A DNA stretch of 64,000 bases from Ahaetulla prasina (taxonomy: Eukaryota > Chordata > Lepidosauria > Squamata > Colubridae), in contig NC_080540.1 of assembly GCF_028640845.1 (NCBI RefSeq), positions 96,212,061 through 96,276,060 of the forward strand, written 5' to 3'. The position numbers and the translations under genes are program-made. Below, piece by piece: positions 1 to 11,080 of this stretch (the stretch's first letter is position 1; each line of letters begins with the position of its first letter). The notes beneath the pieces are model-generated. The model did no database searches, had not been told where the DNA came from, and saw only the letters and a program-made list of their open reading frames with translations.

Positions 1-118
1 TGTTCAGGAACTCAAGCCATGTGAACCTGATCACCATTAAACCATCTTTCCAAGCAGCCTCCATGTTTCCAGTGTCTTTGTCCCCACCTGGAACTGAACC
101 CAGATGGATATTTCTTCC
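1..118. repeat. Unassigned sequence flanking the first LINE
   Basis: The first ~118 bases adjoin the 3' edge of a minus-strand LINE but do not match the 3' tail seen in the related copy at 34600-34740. This may be a separate repeat, or the flank into which the truncated LINE inserted. I do not recognise a family and see no gene. Confidence 0.25.
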
Positions 119-668
119 AACAGCCCCTTACAGACCTCTTAGGAATGGGGTGAGGTCAACAGTAGCCAGTCTTAGGTTAAAATTTTGGGGGCTTTGGGAT
201 GAAACCACAGAGTCAGTAGTGCATTCCAGGCATTGACCACTCTGTTGCCAAAGTCATATTTTTTGCAATCGAGTTTGGTGCAGTTTACCTTAAGTTTGTA
301 TCTATTGTGTGCTCGTGTATTATTGTGGTTGAAGCTGAAGTAGTCATTGACAGGTAGGACATTGTAGCAGATGATTTTATGAGCTATGCTTAGGTCATAC
401 CAAAGGTGGCGTAGTTCTAAATTTTCTAAGCCCAACATTTCAAGTCTGGTGGCATAAGGTATTTTGTTGTGAGTGGAGGAGTGGAGGACTCTTCTTGTGA
501 AATATTTCTGGATACGTTCAATTGTATTAATGTCTGATATGCAGTGCGAGTTCCAGACAGACGAGCTGTATTCGAGAATTGGTCTAGCAAATATGTTGTA
601 TGCTCTGGTTAGCAGTGTAATATTACCAGAGAAGAAACTACGCAAGATTAGGTTTACAACCCTTAATG
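119..668 (-). mobile_element. CR1/Jockey-type LINE, C-terminal part of ORF2 (broken copy)
   Basis: Read on the minus strand, 645-172 encodes the region downstream of the reverse-transcriptase core, with motifs such as ARPILEYSS and NRVVNAWNALL. The same protein region is encoded on the + strand at 34086-34604, so the two are copies of one family. The 3' untranslated tail present in the other copy is missing here, and the element ends near base 119. It is separated from its upstream half (1143-1600) by an inserted hAT-like element. It is a non-functional fossil. Confidence 0.8.
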
Positions 669-1142
669 CAGGGGTGAAATGCTCCCAGTTTGGACCGGAT
701 CGCTATGGCGACAGGTGGTTTGGAGAACTGGTAGAAAAAATCCCTCCCCCCCCCTTCCCAGCTGAGCTGCGCAATCATCAGATGTGTTTTTTTTTCTTTT
801 AAAAGCATTTTTTGGCCAAAAAAATGCTTTTAAAAGTAAAAAAAAAGCCTCTGATGATTGCATGGCTCAGCTGGGATCGTCTGAACCTTTTAAAAGCATT
901 TTTTCTCAACTTCTTCAGCCGAAGAGGCTGTAAAAAAATGCTTTTAAAAGGTTCTGGTGATCAGGCAACTCAGCTGGGATTATCAGAACCCTTTAAATGC
1001 ATTTTTTTAATAACCTCTTCGGCTGAAGAGGTTGTAGAAAAAATGCTTTTAAAGTAAAAAAATAGCCACGGCCACCCAGTCACATTACCCCCCAAGCCAC
1101 GCCCACAGAACCGGTAGTAACAAATTTTACATTTCACCCCTG
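669..1142. mobile_element. hAT-like non-autonomous DNA transposon inserted in the LINE
   Basis: The element starts CAGGGGTGAAATGCTCCCAG and ends with TACATTTCACCCCTG, giving terminal inverted repeats of about 13 bp. It is flanked by a perfect 8-bp duplication CCTTAATG at 661-668 and 1143-1150, and 8 bp is the hAT-superfamily target-site length. Inside are repeated blocks of AAAAGCATTTTTT in both orientations that can fold into hairpins. There is no transposase ORF. A shorter copy of the family lies at 15108-15402. Confidence 0.88.
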
Positions 1143-1600
1143 CCTTAATGCCTTTTTGGCAATGTTGTTACAGTGGGCTTTGGCACTTAGATCATTTGAT
1201 ATGAGTACTCCAAGTTCCTTGACAGAGTGAGGGTCATCTAAGAGGTCATGTCCATTCAGTTTGTATTTTGTGTTCTGATTCCTTTTGCCAATGTGTAAGA
1301 CAGCATTTATTGGTTCAGATTTGGAGCTGCCAATTTTTTGACCAATCTGACACAAAGTGAAGGTCTTTTTGAAGGATAGCAGCATTGTTGGTAGTGTTAA
1401 ACAGTTTTACATCATCGGCGAAGAGAACGCAGTTACTTATAATATGATCACAAAGGTCATTTATGTATAGTATGAAGAGTGTTGGTCCTAGAACACTGCC
1501 TTGGGGGACACCACTATTAACAGGTGCAGGATTTGATAGGGCACTGCCTATTTTGACCACTTGTCTGTTTGACAGGAACACGGTTATCCAATTAACATAT
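1143..1600 (-). mobile_element. CR1/Jockey-type LINE, reverse-transcriptase core
   Basis: Minus-strand translation gives the RT signatures SGVPQGSVLGP, LYINDL and the catalytic FADD box (FADD codons at 1411-1422). This is the N-terminal half of the LINE whose C-terminal half is at 119-668. Two overlapping frames (1581-1315 and 1385-1134) are needed to read through, so a frameshift is present. Together the halves make one LINE fragment later cut by the element at 669-1142. Confidence 0.82.
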
Positions 1601-4280
1601 TAAAAGCATCTACCTAGTGATCACATCAACAACTGACACCTTTCTGCGATATTTGTAATTTTACATGCAATAAGCCAGAAAAGGTTGCTGAGGTTAGAGA
1701 TTACATTGGAGGTAGTAAGTAGGGCAGAGGGATTATGATCTCATGTTACAGATTTAGCTCTCGCAAGCTATGGCTAGATCCTGGTGAGGGCAGACTTACT
1801 TCCTGTTTTTCTTAACTTGGGATGGAATTTCAAGTTTAATAGCCAGAACAGCAAAATATTCAGTTGTTTGGCATGACATGGATAAATAATTGCTGCACTC
1901 AGTATGTATAATGCTGAATTAAACTGAACATTGTAGGTTACTTAAAAAAGACAGAAAGCTGAATCTGGAGATGCTGCAGTTTTTGATAACAGTGTATCAT
2001 GCAGCACAATGATAATCTATGTGTATAGATTGGTTTCAGGATTCAAGTGGACACGCTCTCACTTAACTTGTAGTAGCAAAATCTGGCAATCTAACCCTGC
2101 AAATCTATTAATGTTCCTAATTCACTCTTCACGGGATTTTCAATAGGATTTGGTACTGTGAAAATGCATGCAGACTGCTTGTACTTTCATGTATGGTGCC
2201 CGTTGCCTCATTTCAACTGTAAAATGTAAAAATTACATTTTTAAAGGCATGTTATATGCTTTCCTTTGCTGTAGTTGGATAAAATTGTGATCCTTTCTAT
2301 GACAAAAGAAGCCTATATGGGCAAACAACAATTGATCATCTCTTAGCAGCTTGAGATAATTATTTATAAACACTTGTTATCAAGTCAGACCTGTCATTTC
2401 AATAGACATATAAATCATGAAATGAAGGACGATCCTATTAATATTTACAAACAGTCAACAAAATATACCACTTCAAAAAATGCAAAATGGAGGATGTGTG
2501 TGAAAAAAAATGACAGGAAATCTCTGAAGCCTATGATGGTTTCTATAGTTTTACGTATATTAACTGTCATCCTTATCTTAGAGTTTTTTCCCCCTCATGT
2601 ACTGTGTTATTCTGTCCTCTTTGTAACTGATATGAGAGACAAGCCAACTAAGATTCCCAAATCTATATATATATATTACCTCAAATACATGTCAAAACTG
2701 ACAGTACTTTTCAGGCTGAACAACATCCAGTTTGAAGAAGTCAGAGTTCATCTTTAGGAAAACAAAGCAAAACCAGAGAGAAGGGAGAGAAAGAACTAGA
2801 AAAAGACATGTAGCACTATTTTGCACACAGTGTGTGGTGATCTCCTAGTGCAGTCTTCTCCAACCTAATAGTCTCCTGATGTGATGCATTAAAAAAACAA
2901 TCCTCTCATCATCAGTAGTCTATACAGTGGCTTACAGTTGGAAACCAAGACATCTACTTTGTACATCTGGTCTGTCCCACGGAGATGAATGAGAATTACA
3001 ATTTCTCTAAATTGCAAAAAGAACTGTCTGAATAATATGCCCATTGGTTGTTCAATACAGCTGAACTCTTGATTAAAAACCTTATGGAATCTTATTTCCT
3101 TTAACAGTTTGAAATAATTGGTGGCGGGGCAGGGGGTTCTTCTTAAAAAGGATCTTATTTTGTATGCATCTTATTTCCATGACCATTTAGCCATTTAAAC
3201 AAAAGAAAGTCCCATTGATTTTGATAGAGAGGAGGAAGCATACTATATGTATCATTTCTGTCTCATGCCTATCAGTAGTAAATTATATCTGCCTTAAAAA
3301 ATGACAATATTTCACATTAGCTTCAAAAGATAATGAAAAAGATACCCTCACTTACTCAAGAACAATGTTTTTGACAGTCAGCCCTGAAATAATAAAAATG
3401 GCCCATAAAGGAGACAGTAGGATATTTTGACATTCAAAGATGGAGCTATGGAGCTCCTGTTTTTAAACGGAACAAAATTCTACATCCCCTTTTCCATTTC
3501 CATTCCCAACTGATTAGATACTGTGTCACTGAATCCAATGTTTCTGAACCATGGGAAACTTAAGATGTGTTGACTTCAAGTCCTAGAATTCCCCAGCCAG
3601 CATGTTTCTTTCCAGATCTCTGAAGTATGCCTGGATTGCAAAGCAGCATCCAAAGTACCAAAGACTGAAACTCTCTGCATCTGTCAAATACCATAAAAAC
3701 CCCCCAAAAAACTCCAGGCATTGCTAACTCGTATATATGTGCTGTGTAACAATTTATTTTTAATGAGCAGAGACAACAGGAAAGCAATAATCTGGACCAA
3801 TTTATATGAAAGGGTAGTCCAGCCCCAGCTGATCCGAAAAGCAATACTCACAGCAAGCCGCTGATGTACGTGCAACTGTTTATTCATAAATAAACTGAAT
3901 TCAATGGAAATAATATCCGAGTAAATGCTCTTCATGCTTTCAGCCTCAACAATGCAATTCTATACCTGTCTGTTCAAAGTGAGTCACATTTAATGCATCT
4001 TTCCTTAATCTCTAGATACTTCCTTACAACTTCTGTCATTTTAACTTAATAGCCGCTGGCTGTGGATGATGGTCATTGCGGTTCATCATGTAAAGGATAC
4101 TCGGATGGGAAGTTAATTGAATGGGACTTACTTGTGTGTAGTAAATATAATTAGTAAGAGAGGGAGAGAGAGTACAGCTCAAAGAGCTTTGGTACGAAGG
4201 GAAAAGAGAACATATATAAATTAGCTCAGGGATGTAGAAACTAATAATTATCTAGAGAAATTTATTAATATCTCTGCTTG
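1601..4280. other. Intergenic AT-rich sequence
   Basis: I see no coding exon, RNA gene or long repeat here. The frame open at 2374-2757 has no recognisable domain and atypical composition, so I treat it as chance. A MITE fragment near 3533-3605 is listed separately. Confidence 0.5.
3533..3605. repeat. Half-copy of a palindromic hAT-like MITE
   Basis: The segment with TTGACTTCAAGTCC and AGAATTCCCCAGCCAGC matches the internal half of the complete element at 16198-16321. The other half and its terminus are missing, so no target duplication can be read. Confidence 0.5.
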
Positions 4281-4284
4281 AAAA

Positions 4285-4841
4285 TCAATATAAGTTTATT
4301 TATTTATTTAATTAATTTCTATACCACCCTTCTCCCAAAGGACTCAGGGAGGTTTACAGCCAGATAAAAACACAATTATACACATAGCACAAAAATTAAA
4401 AACCTTTTAAAAATCTGATTCAAATTAGGCCGAAATAAAAACTTAAAATCAGTAATAAAGCTATAATAAACCCCTGTTAAAATTACTATTACTTTAAGCC
4501 AGCCCTGCACTGTAAAACAAAAAAGTCTTCAACTCGCGGTGGAAGGTCCGGAGGTCAGGGAGTTGTCGTATCCCTGGAGGCAGCTCATTCCAGAGGGCAG
4601 GTGCCCCCACAGAGAAGGCCCTCCCCCTGGGGGTCGCCAGTCGACATTGTTTGACTGACAGCGCCCTGAGGAGGCCCTCCCTATGGGAGCGCACAGGTCG
4701 ATGGGAGGCTATTGGTGGCAGCAGGCGGTCCCGTAAATAACTCGGTCTTAAGTTGATCTGATTTTGATAGTTTGATAATACTACCTTGTAGAATAGGAAT
4801 GGAGATGCCACTGATGGAAAGTGGTGCAGAATAGTGTGCAT
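4285..4841 (-). mobile_element. L2/CR1-like LINE 3' fragment
   Basis: The minus strand has the 3' tail ending in a TTTATT/AATAAA run (about 4285-4320), preceded by the conserved tail block that reads CCTGAGTCCTTTGGGAGAA. Upstream, 4841-4494 encodes the C-terminal end of ORF2 (YLRDRLLPP, HRPVRSHREGLLRAL, APALWNELPPGIRQLPDLRTF). The same peptide block occurs in the LINE at 50085-51420. It is 5'-truncated and inactive. Confidence 0.82.
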
Positions 4842-5766
4842 TTAGTTAAAAAAGACCAACAAATGGAACTGCTTCTAATGGCAGCAGTAGCTAGTTAAAG
4901 AATTCATGGGAGAACCAGGAAGTACCGGAGTTCCTTCTTGAGTTGTTCCTTCAATAGAAGCCGATGTATGCTGTAAGAACTTCTATTGACATTGCTGAGC
5001 TAATTACACTGTAGAACACAGTGCAAGCTTATGGTGGCCTCAAGGGTCTTCTTCTCTTCTCACATATTTCTGTTAAATTAGGCCTTGGAGGTTTAGGGGT
5101 GGTGGAATGATGTGGAAATCAACAAGGAGTTATTTTTACCTGGACATATTATTGCTTGTACAGAAGGAGAACACTGAACAAATTCTGGATCGGTTTAGTT
5201 TCAGGGATTTGTGCATTGCATTAATGGATTTTATATGTGCAGAAACCTAAGCATAATTATGGCAATTTGAAAATCAGTAAAGTTCATATTTAGGACACTG
5301 CTTACACAAATGACAATTGACTGCTATACAATTCACACTTCTGAATAAATAGGCATAGCCTTAAATAACTTTTAATTGGACACACTGTGATATTTTTATG
5401 TGACTTAGAAATCCTATCATATAGCCACTGAACTGAGTAAGGCCACTAAATTCCAGGGAAGTTGTCTGTGAGTAAAGAGCACAATACTGTATTTACTGTA
5501 TCACTGTAGTTTTCACTTCATTTTAAGCTGTGGATCAATCATCTAATACTGAAGTAAATTAAATAAATGTTCTTATACCACTGAAGACAAGAGGTAAACC
5601 TTAATACTTTTTGCTAGTTTAGATCCACTTTCTGCATCAAGAAGTTTGTGTAATGTGTTCAGAAGACTCACTGAATTCAGTCAAAACCTCACTATAGGAT
5701 CTGATGCTTTTCAGAAAGTGAAAAAACTAATCTATTTACCTTTAAATGCCTGGGAAGATAATATAA
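4842..5766. other. Intergenic sequence with no recognised feature
   Basis: AT-rich sequence without a supported gene, RNA or repeat that I can name. Confidence 0.4.
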
Positions 5767-5994
5767 GAGCTGTGGTGGTGCAGTGGTTAGAATGCAATAT
5801 TGCAAGCTAATTCTGCCCACTGCCAGGAGTTTGATTCTGGCCAGATCAAGGCTGACTCAGCCTTCCATCTTTCCAAGGTCAGTAAAATGAGGAGCCAGAT
5901 TGTTGGGGGCAATATACTGTAAACCACTTAGAGAAGGCTGTAAAGCACTATGAAGTGGTATATAAGTCTAAGCGCTATTGTTATAGTCAAATAT
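5767..5994 (+). mobile_element. tRNA-headed squamate SINE (CTATTG-tail type)
   Basis: It begins with a tRNA-like head containing an A-box-like block (TGGTGCAGTGGTTAGA) and a B-box-like block (GGAGTTTGATTC). A body follows with TTGACTCAGCCTTCCATC-like sequence and GATTGTTGGGGGCAATAT. It ends TATAAGTCTAAGCGCTATTG. The same head, body and tail occur at 44401-44616 plus 44889-44914. Confidence 0.8.
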
Positions 5995-6117
5995 GTATTA
6001 TTTAATGGCTTTTGTATCCAATGTTCAAGAATCCAGTCTCACTTGCAATTTTTTTTAATTTAATTTTGTCATAATAGTATACATAAGCATTGTCATAAGT
6101 AAAAAACGTATCATGAA

Positions 6118-6167
6118 GTATATATATATATACATACATACATACACACATACATACACACACACAC

Positions 6168-6229
<62 letters not shown>
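6118..6229. repeat. TA/TACA microsatellite
   Basis: A (TA)n tract mixed with TACA and CACACA units, ending in an uninterrupted TA run of about 60 bp. The tyrosine/isoleucine-rich frame across it is an artefact of the repeat. Confidence 0.95.
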
Positions 6230-6231
<2 letters not shown>

Positions 6232-6704
6232 AAGAATATGCATTAGCTATATTAATTTGATATAATAAAGGGAACAATAGGACAGGAACAGTTTATTTAA
6301 ATTTATTTAAATTATTTAAATTTAAGTTTATTTAAATTTAAAGGACTGTAAAACATAATACTCAGTATCAAATTCTTACACCCATACGTGTCAGTGAAAC
6401 TTAGGTTTTAAACCAACCGAAATCCCAAACATAACTAAAACAGCATACAGATGTACAGAGAAAAATCTTATTTCCTTGCATTTTCTGTCAAGATAATAAA
6501 GACAGCAGAGGTGTTGCAGAGATGGACTTCAAGGAGGCCAATATTTGGCCAATATTAAAGCAGATGCCAAAAGCAGGCCCCTCCTTGCCAGAAATACCAA
6601 AAGATTGAGCTACTTATTCCATCATTGTTGTCTGCATCTAAAAGTAGTAAGGGCAGGTGCATAATCCAAGCAATGGCTGGGTGATGCTACAGTACAGTAC
6701 TGCA

Positions 6705-6870
6705 TTTTATTTATTAATCACATTTAGAAACCACCCATTTCCCTCAGGGGGATGTTGTACACAGCATACAAATAAAATATTAAAAAAATAACCTATATAC
6801 AATTTCGAAAGAAGCAAAGATAGTTAAAATTCAATTCTAAAAATTAATTTAAAAGTAGGGGGAGGGACTT
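6705..6870 (-). mobile_element. L2/CR1-like LINE tail, first piece
   Basis: TTTTATTTATTAATCACATT followed by a degraded CCCTCAGGGGG block resembles, on the minus strand, the LINE tails at 4285 and 50100. It seems to continue after the hairpin-containing insert, at 7110-7395. Confidence 0.45.
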
Positions 6871-6879
6871 TTGGGTGCT

Positions 6880-7073
6880 AACAAGTATGTATCTTGTGTG
6901 AGCCCCAAGCAGGATAGCAGAGCCAGGTTGTCCCAAAGGTGCTTTAAAAAAGGCAACTGGTCTTTCTTTTTTCAAGAAAAATCAAGAAAACCCACATGCC
7001 TTTTTAAAGCACTTTCGGGGCAACCTGGCTCTGTTATCCTGCTTGGGGCTCACAGAGGATATACACCTTGTTG
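6880..7073. repeat. Long imperfect inverted repeat (foldback/MITE-like)
   Basis: The arm at 6880-6955 contains GAGCCCCAAGCAGGATAGCA. The arm at 6997-7073 is its reverse complement with only a few mismatches, and the loop is about 40 bp. A second short palindrome (ATCCAGTCATCC and GGATGACTGGAT) follows at about 7075-7100. It lies between two pieces that look like one LINE, so it is probably an inserted foldback element. No target duplication was identified. Confidence 0.75.
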
Positions 7074-7109
7074 TATCCAGTCATCCTGGATGACTGGATA
7101 CCTCAAAAG

Positions 7110-7395
7110 ACACAGAGCCAGGTTTTTAGACAATTCTGAAAGGCCAGGAGAGTAGGGGCCTATCTAATTTCTGGGGGCAAAATGTTCCAAGGGTAGGAGG
7201 CAACAACTGAGAAGGTTCTCTTCCTGCACCTTGATAATTGGAATTCTTTGATGGGAGTCCACTCCCAGTTGGCTGGGCTGATGTAAATGGTTTGAAGACA
7301 GTTCAGTACATAACTTGGCCCCATACCATGGGGATTTTAAAAGTCATAACGAACATCTTGAATTAGACCCAGAAGGAAACTGGCACCTAATGGCA
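7110..7395 (-). mobile_element. L2/CR1-like LINE fragment, second piece
   Basis: Minus-strand sequence related to the C-terminal and 3' part of the L2-like LINE. On the + strand the blocks GGGGATTTTAAAAGTCATAA and GAATTAGACCCAGAAGGAAA parallel the region at 50560-50620 of the better copy. It is heavily degraded. Confidence 0.5.
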
Positions 7396-7404
7396 GTATA
7401 ACAG

Positions 7405-7700
7405 CTATTAACTGTGTGCCATCAAGTCATTGTCAGTTCTTAGCAAGCCCATCTTCTCTCCATTATGATCTGTCCCTAATCTGGTCTTTTAGTCTCCTAA
7501 CAGCACCCTCCATCACCACTGTAACCTAGTCTGTCCATCTTCTTGCCTGTTGTCCTTTTCTTCTCTTTCTTTCCACCTCCACCTTTCCCAGCATTAGAGC
7601 TTACTCCAGAGAGCGAGGTCTTCACATAATGTGTTGGAAGTAGGATAATTACTAGCTGTAAAATGGCCTCTGTCAAGCCAATGGCAGTTCTTTCTGGTTG
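7405..7700 (-). mobile_element. Bov-B/RTE-like LINE fragment (tentative)
   Basis: The block GTGCCATCAAGTCATTGTCA and the following sequence resemble the antisense of the 3' coding end and tail of Bov-B-type LINEs common in squamates. A similar tail piece is near 48735-48790. I assign it from remembered family style only; a consensus search would decide. Confidence 0.35.
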
Positions 7701-7989
7701 AGTGACAAGGGCAGAAAACAAGCCACCTAGGTGATACTATGTGCAGCTATGGGAGCGCCTCAATCAGAGCAGCTGGAAGTAACTAAGATGTATTAACATT
7801 AAGCAGATGAATTAATGAGGTAGTTCCATCACACTGAGTGTGGTTTTTTTTTTGGCAAAGTCTGCTAAGCCTGGGCTACAAAATTCCAGACGGTAGCAAG
7901 GAAGAGGTACAACCCTCAGTATTCTTTGCTGCCATCTAGTGGTCGTCTGGGTTTTAGAGGCCTAGATTTCTTAGCCCTGACACAACATC

Positions 7990-8253
7990 CTTCGCGGAAC
8001 CCGCCATTCCATAAATGCCACTCCGAGACCAGGGACGTAGAGATGACTCCACACGGTCTCTCTGCGCATGCGGATCTCTGCGCAGCCAAGTACGCCAGCC
8101 CGGTGGAATTAAGAAGGCCCCAGGAACGGAGTGAGAGCAGTGGAGATTGACGGCCAGAGCGGCAACGCCGGCCTTTTTGCCTTCTCGCCAAACGGCTGCT
8201 CTGTTTAAAGGCGTCAGTTCCGATTCCTGGTGGGCAGGCTACAGGAGGGAAGG
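7990..8253 (+). promoter_or_regulatory. CDKN2AIPNL: CDKN2AIPNL promoter / 5' leader, CpG-rich
   Basis: The GC and CpG content rises sharply against the AT-rich surroundings, directly upstream of the ATG at 8254. A near-consensus NRF1 site, TGCGCATGCG, lies at 8062-8071, and a second GCATGCGC motif at 8633-8640 is in the first intron. No TATA box stands out, as expected for a housekeeping CpG promoter. The transcription start cannot be placed from sequence alone. Confidence 0.65.
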
Positions 8254-8465
8254 ATGGTAAAGGGGGACAACGAGGTCGCGCCCGAGCCCGAATTCCCTGA
8301 ACAGTTCCGTTCCTACTCGGAGAACGAAAAACACTGGCAAGCGCGGCGCGCTTTCATCCTGCGCAATAGCCCGCTGGAGGGCGGGGAGGCTCCCACTCCG
8401 CTGTGTATGGACCAGCTGCTCTCCCTCTCCATGGTTTGGGCCAATCATCTCTTCCTGGGATGCAG
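8254..8465 (+). CDS. CDKN2AIPNL: CDKN2AIPNL coding exon 1
   Basis: The start is ATG 8254, since homology to the family begins within the next 15 codons. The exon gives 70 codons plus two bases. The donor is AG|GTACCG after the Cys codon, and the split codon AG+C restores Ser in the conserved GCSY motif. The open frame continues past the donor into intron sequence, so an unspliced translation misleads. Confidence 0.92.
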
Positions 8466-9833
8466 GTACCGCCTCCTCGTCCCTTCGCTCGCACGGCCTC
8501 CAGATGTTTTGGGCTTCGCAGCTGGGCCCTCGTCGATGGAAGTTGTCGTCCGATGCTGCACCAGGGAAATGCTAGAGTAGTGGGGGAAAGGCGGCGGCGG
8601 GGAATAGGCTGCCAGCCTTTTGCTCATTCGACGCATGCGCTGGGATTGCCCGGTATTTTCTTAACCGCCCATTTTTTTTTAAGGGATTACGTCATAGTAA
8701 GAGGAAACCGTCTCCTCTATATATGCGGGTTTGAGAGCAGCTTCACCCGTTTCCTACCAGGAGAGGTAGTGAAAGGGAAATAAAAATACAGCCGGCCCAC
8801 AAACATGGTTTTCTTTCTAGAGAGGAAAAAAAAGGACAATTATGTATGTAGACGTTGAAATAAAGTTTAACAGAGTTGCATGACAGGATTTCTTGAAGTT
8901 GTTTGCTCTGAATGCAGATAAAAATTGATATGGTGCACATTCTTCAACAATTTTGTGTATTTTCTGTCATTCAGTGATTAATGGTCTCTAATAATAGACT
9001 GTTCCATGCAAGTTATATTCCCCAGCAAATTGGAATAATGGATTACTTTCACCCCATGTCTCCATAAAGGAATCATTGGGCTATTATACAAAAATGGGAA
9101 GATACTATTTCAAGATAGGCAACCCACTTATTTTAACTACTTTGTTCTCATTCTTCAGCCAGCAAGTGTCTTGGGGTAACTTCCATAAGGTCATTAAGAG
9201 CAATACTATGCTATTAAAACAAGATTATTTTAAAAGGTGACAATGATGGCATTTGGCCACTTCTTTTTCTCTATTCAAAGGTTAATTTGTTCAGAGGGAT
9301 TAGAAGAAGGTGGGGAAAATGTTAATAGAAGTTCACCTTGCTGATTTTTCATTTTTGTTTAAAGAAAATCTGTTTTAAAAACAGTAATCTGAAAGTTTAT
9401 GAGCTTTTGGTATTTACTGTAGGGTTTGTTACAACTTTGCTTTTCAAATTTCATTTCTGCCTTGTTTCTAAGAACAAGGCACAGAATTTTTATGAAGTAT
9501 GTTTGGAAACTTGGTAATTAAATCCAAAGTAACTTTGATATTGTATTTAGCCTGTATTTGCTGAGCTTTGTTCCTAACTTTTATAATAAAGCTGGCCTAA
9601 AGCACCCCAATTTTTCTCAAGTTTATGGATGCTGTTTATAAAATTGAAAGGATTGAACTTTATTGGTAGCAAATGTGAATGGTGGGAACAGTAGACTGTT
9701 AGATATCTTATAAACTTTTGTTTTCTTTATACAGCTATAGCAAAGATCTATTGGAGAAGGTGATAGAAATGGCAAACGGAATTGAGGTTGAAGATGTGCC
9801 ACATTTCACAACTCGTGATGAGTTAATCAAAAG
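8254..9833 (+). CDS. CDKN2AIPNL: CDKN2AIPNL, XRN2-binding XTBD protein (exons 1-2 of about 3)
   Basis: Two spliced exons encode a small XTBD (XRN2-binding) protein, orthologue of human CDKN2AIPNL, which is about 116 residues. The family members CDKN2AIP, NKRF and CDKN2AIPNL use this domain to bind the nuclear 5'-3' exoribonuclease XRN2; that role comes from family knowledge. Visible hallmarks are EQFRSYSENEKHW (about residues 15-27), LDQLLSLSMVWANHLFLGC-type core (here MDQLLSLSMVWANHLFLGC) across the end of exon 1, and IEVEDVPHFTTRDELIK in exon 2. The N-terminus is divergent and the loop after FILRNSP differs from human. The last exon should supply only a few residues and is uncertain. The gene is convergent with UBE2B, as in human. 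Confidence 0.93.
8466..9734 (+). other. CDKN2AIPNL: CDKN2AIPNL intron 1
   Basis: Starts within the CpG island (GTACCG) and becomes AT-rich after 8780. I recognise no repeat or RNA gene in it. Confidence 0.8.
9735..9833 (+). CDS. CDKN2AIPNL: CDKN2AIPNL coding exon 2
   Basis: The acceptor is TTTATACAG|C. The exon encodes YSKDLLEKVIEMANGIE and onward to DELIK plus two bases AG, with donor GTGAAT. Conservation with the human C-terminal half (NKDLLDKVMEMADGIEVEDL) is strong. It is too short to appear as an open reading frame of its own. Confidence 0.93.
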
Positions 9834-11080
9834 GTGAATATTATTCAATATTGGTCTCCTTTAGAAAACTTTTCTTGCAGCAATTTTACACATATGCTCA
9901 ATTTTAGAGAAAAGCAGAATAGCCTATAACCACTTGATTGGGCTTTTACAATCTCTAAGAGCTCCTCCTGTCTTTAAGCCTAGTTAATGTAACTTTCCCA
10001 AAATCCATTCTAGTAGATTGTTCTTTTATGATTCGTTAAAAACATCAGAAATTATGATGGGTATTCCTAATAAATGGCCCGATCATTTGTATTACAACAT
10101 TAATAATACTTTTGTATTAAGAGCACATTTACATCTGAATGTTTGTTAAGGGCTCATTGATTTGGCATAATTTCAGCAAAAAAAGTGAAAAGCTAGTAAG
10201 TGATGTGGAAATCAGGTTTTTAAGCCATGCCATAATTTTAAATTTATTGCTGCACATTTTTCAAATGGCTGGGTGAACATGATGCTTCTGATAATACATA
10301 GTCTATGTATTCATAATAGGCCCAACAAAGATGTACTAACTATAGCTTCTAGAATGCAGCATTAACTTTTCCCTGGCTGCCATGCATTTCAATGTTTATA
10401 TGAATCAATACTTAGTCTGCAGTTATTTAATTATTTAGTATAACTTGGGATTAGGGTTTAAGTTAAATCCTAGGAGGTTTGGTATAATAATGCTTTTAGA
10501 ACTATTATGTTTTGTGTAGGATTTCTAATAACTAAGACTCTTTTTGTAATGCTTGAATAAACTAAACATTACAAATTACTGAACTTCAGATATCTGTGGT
10601 TGCAATATACTTAATGGGCTTCTACCATGCATTTTTTTTAGAATCAACACTAATACCTAGGAGAAGAAATGCCAGAGTTTTTACAATACAATCTGTTTAT
10701 ATTGAAGCCTGATCTGGATACTTCAAGCATCACTTCTGAGATGCATTTTAGATTAGACTGTTTTTATACTGGATGCTTAGAGATTATGTACAGATTTTGA
10801 TTAATAAAGAGTGAAGAAAAGAAAACTAGTACTTATGTTTATTTATCATTAGATACTCTGGCCCCCAAAGACCAGCCCTTCAAAAAACAGGTTTAAATCT
10901 GATGTGATATTTCCTAAGGTACCAGTTATATGGTATGAATACAGAAGTAACAAAATCCCATGAAAAATAAATGGGAATAATAGAAACAAATGTACAGTCA
11001 TGAAAAATTGCTGGATATAAAAAATAAATGGTTTTTTTAAAGCACTGAGTTGTCTATTTTTTCTCTTTTTTACTACATAT

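Noticed and set aside
2374..2757. 127-codon frame on the + strand in the intergenic region
   Set aside because: No recognisable domain, AT-rich codons, no nearby promoter or splice context; consistent with chance.
6002..6277. Tyr/Ile-repeat frame on the minus strand
   Set aside because: It is the translation of a TA/TACA microsatellite.
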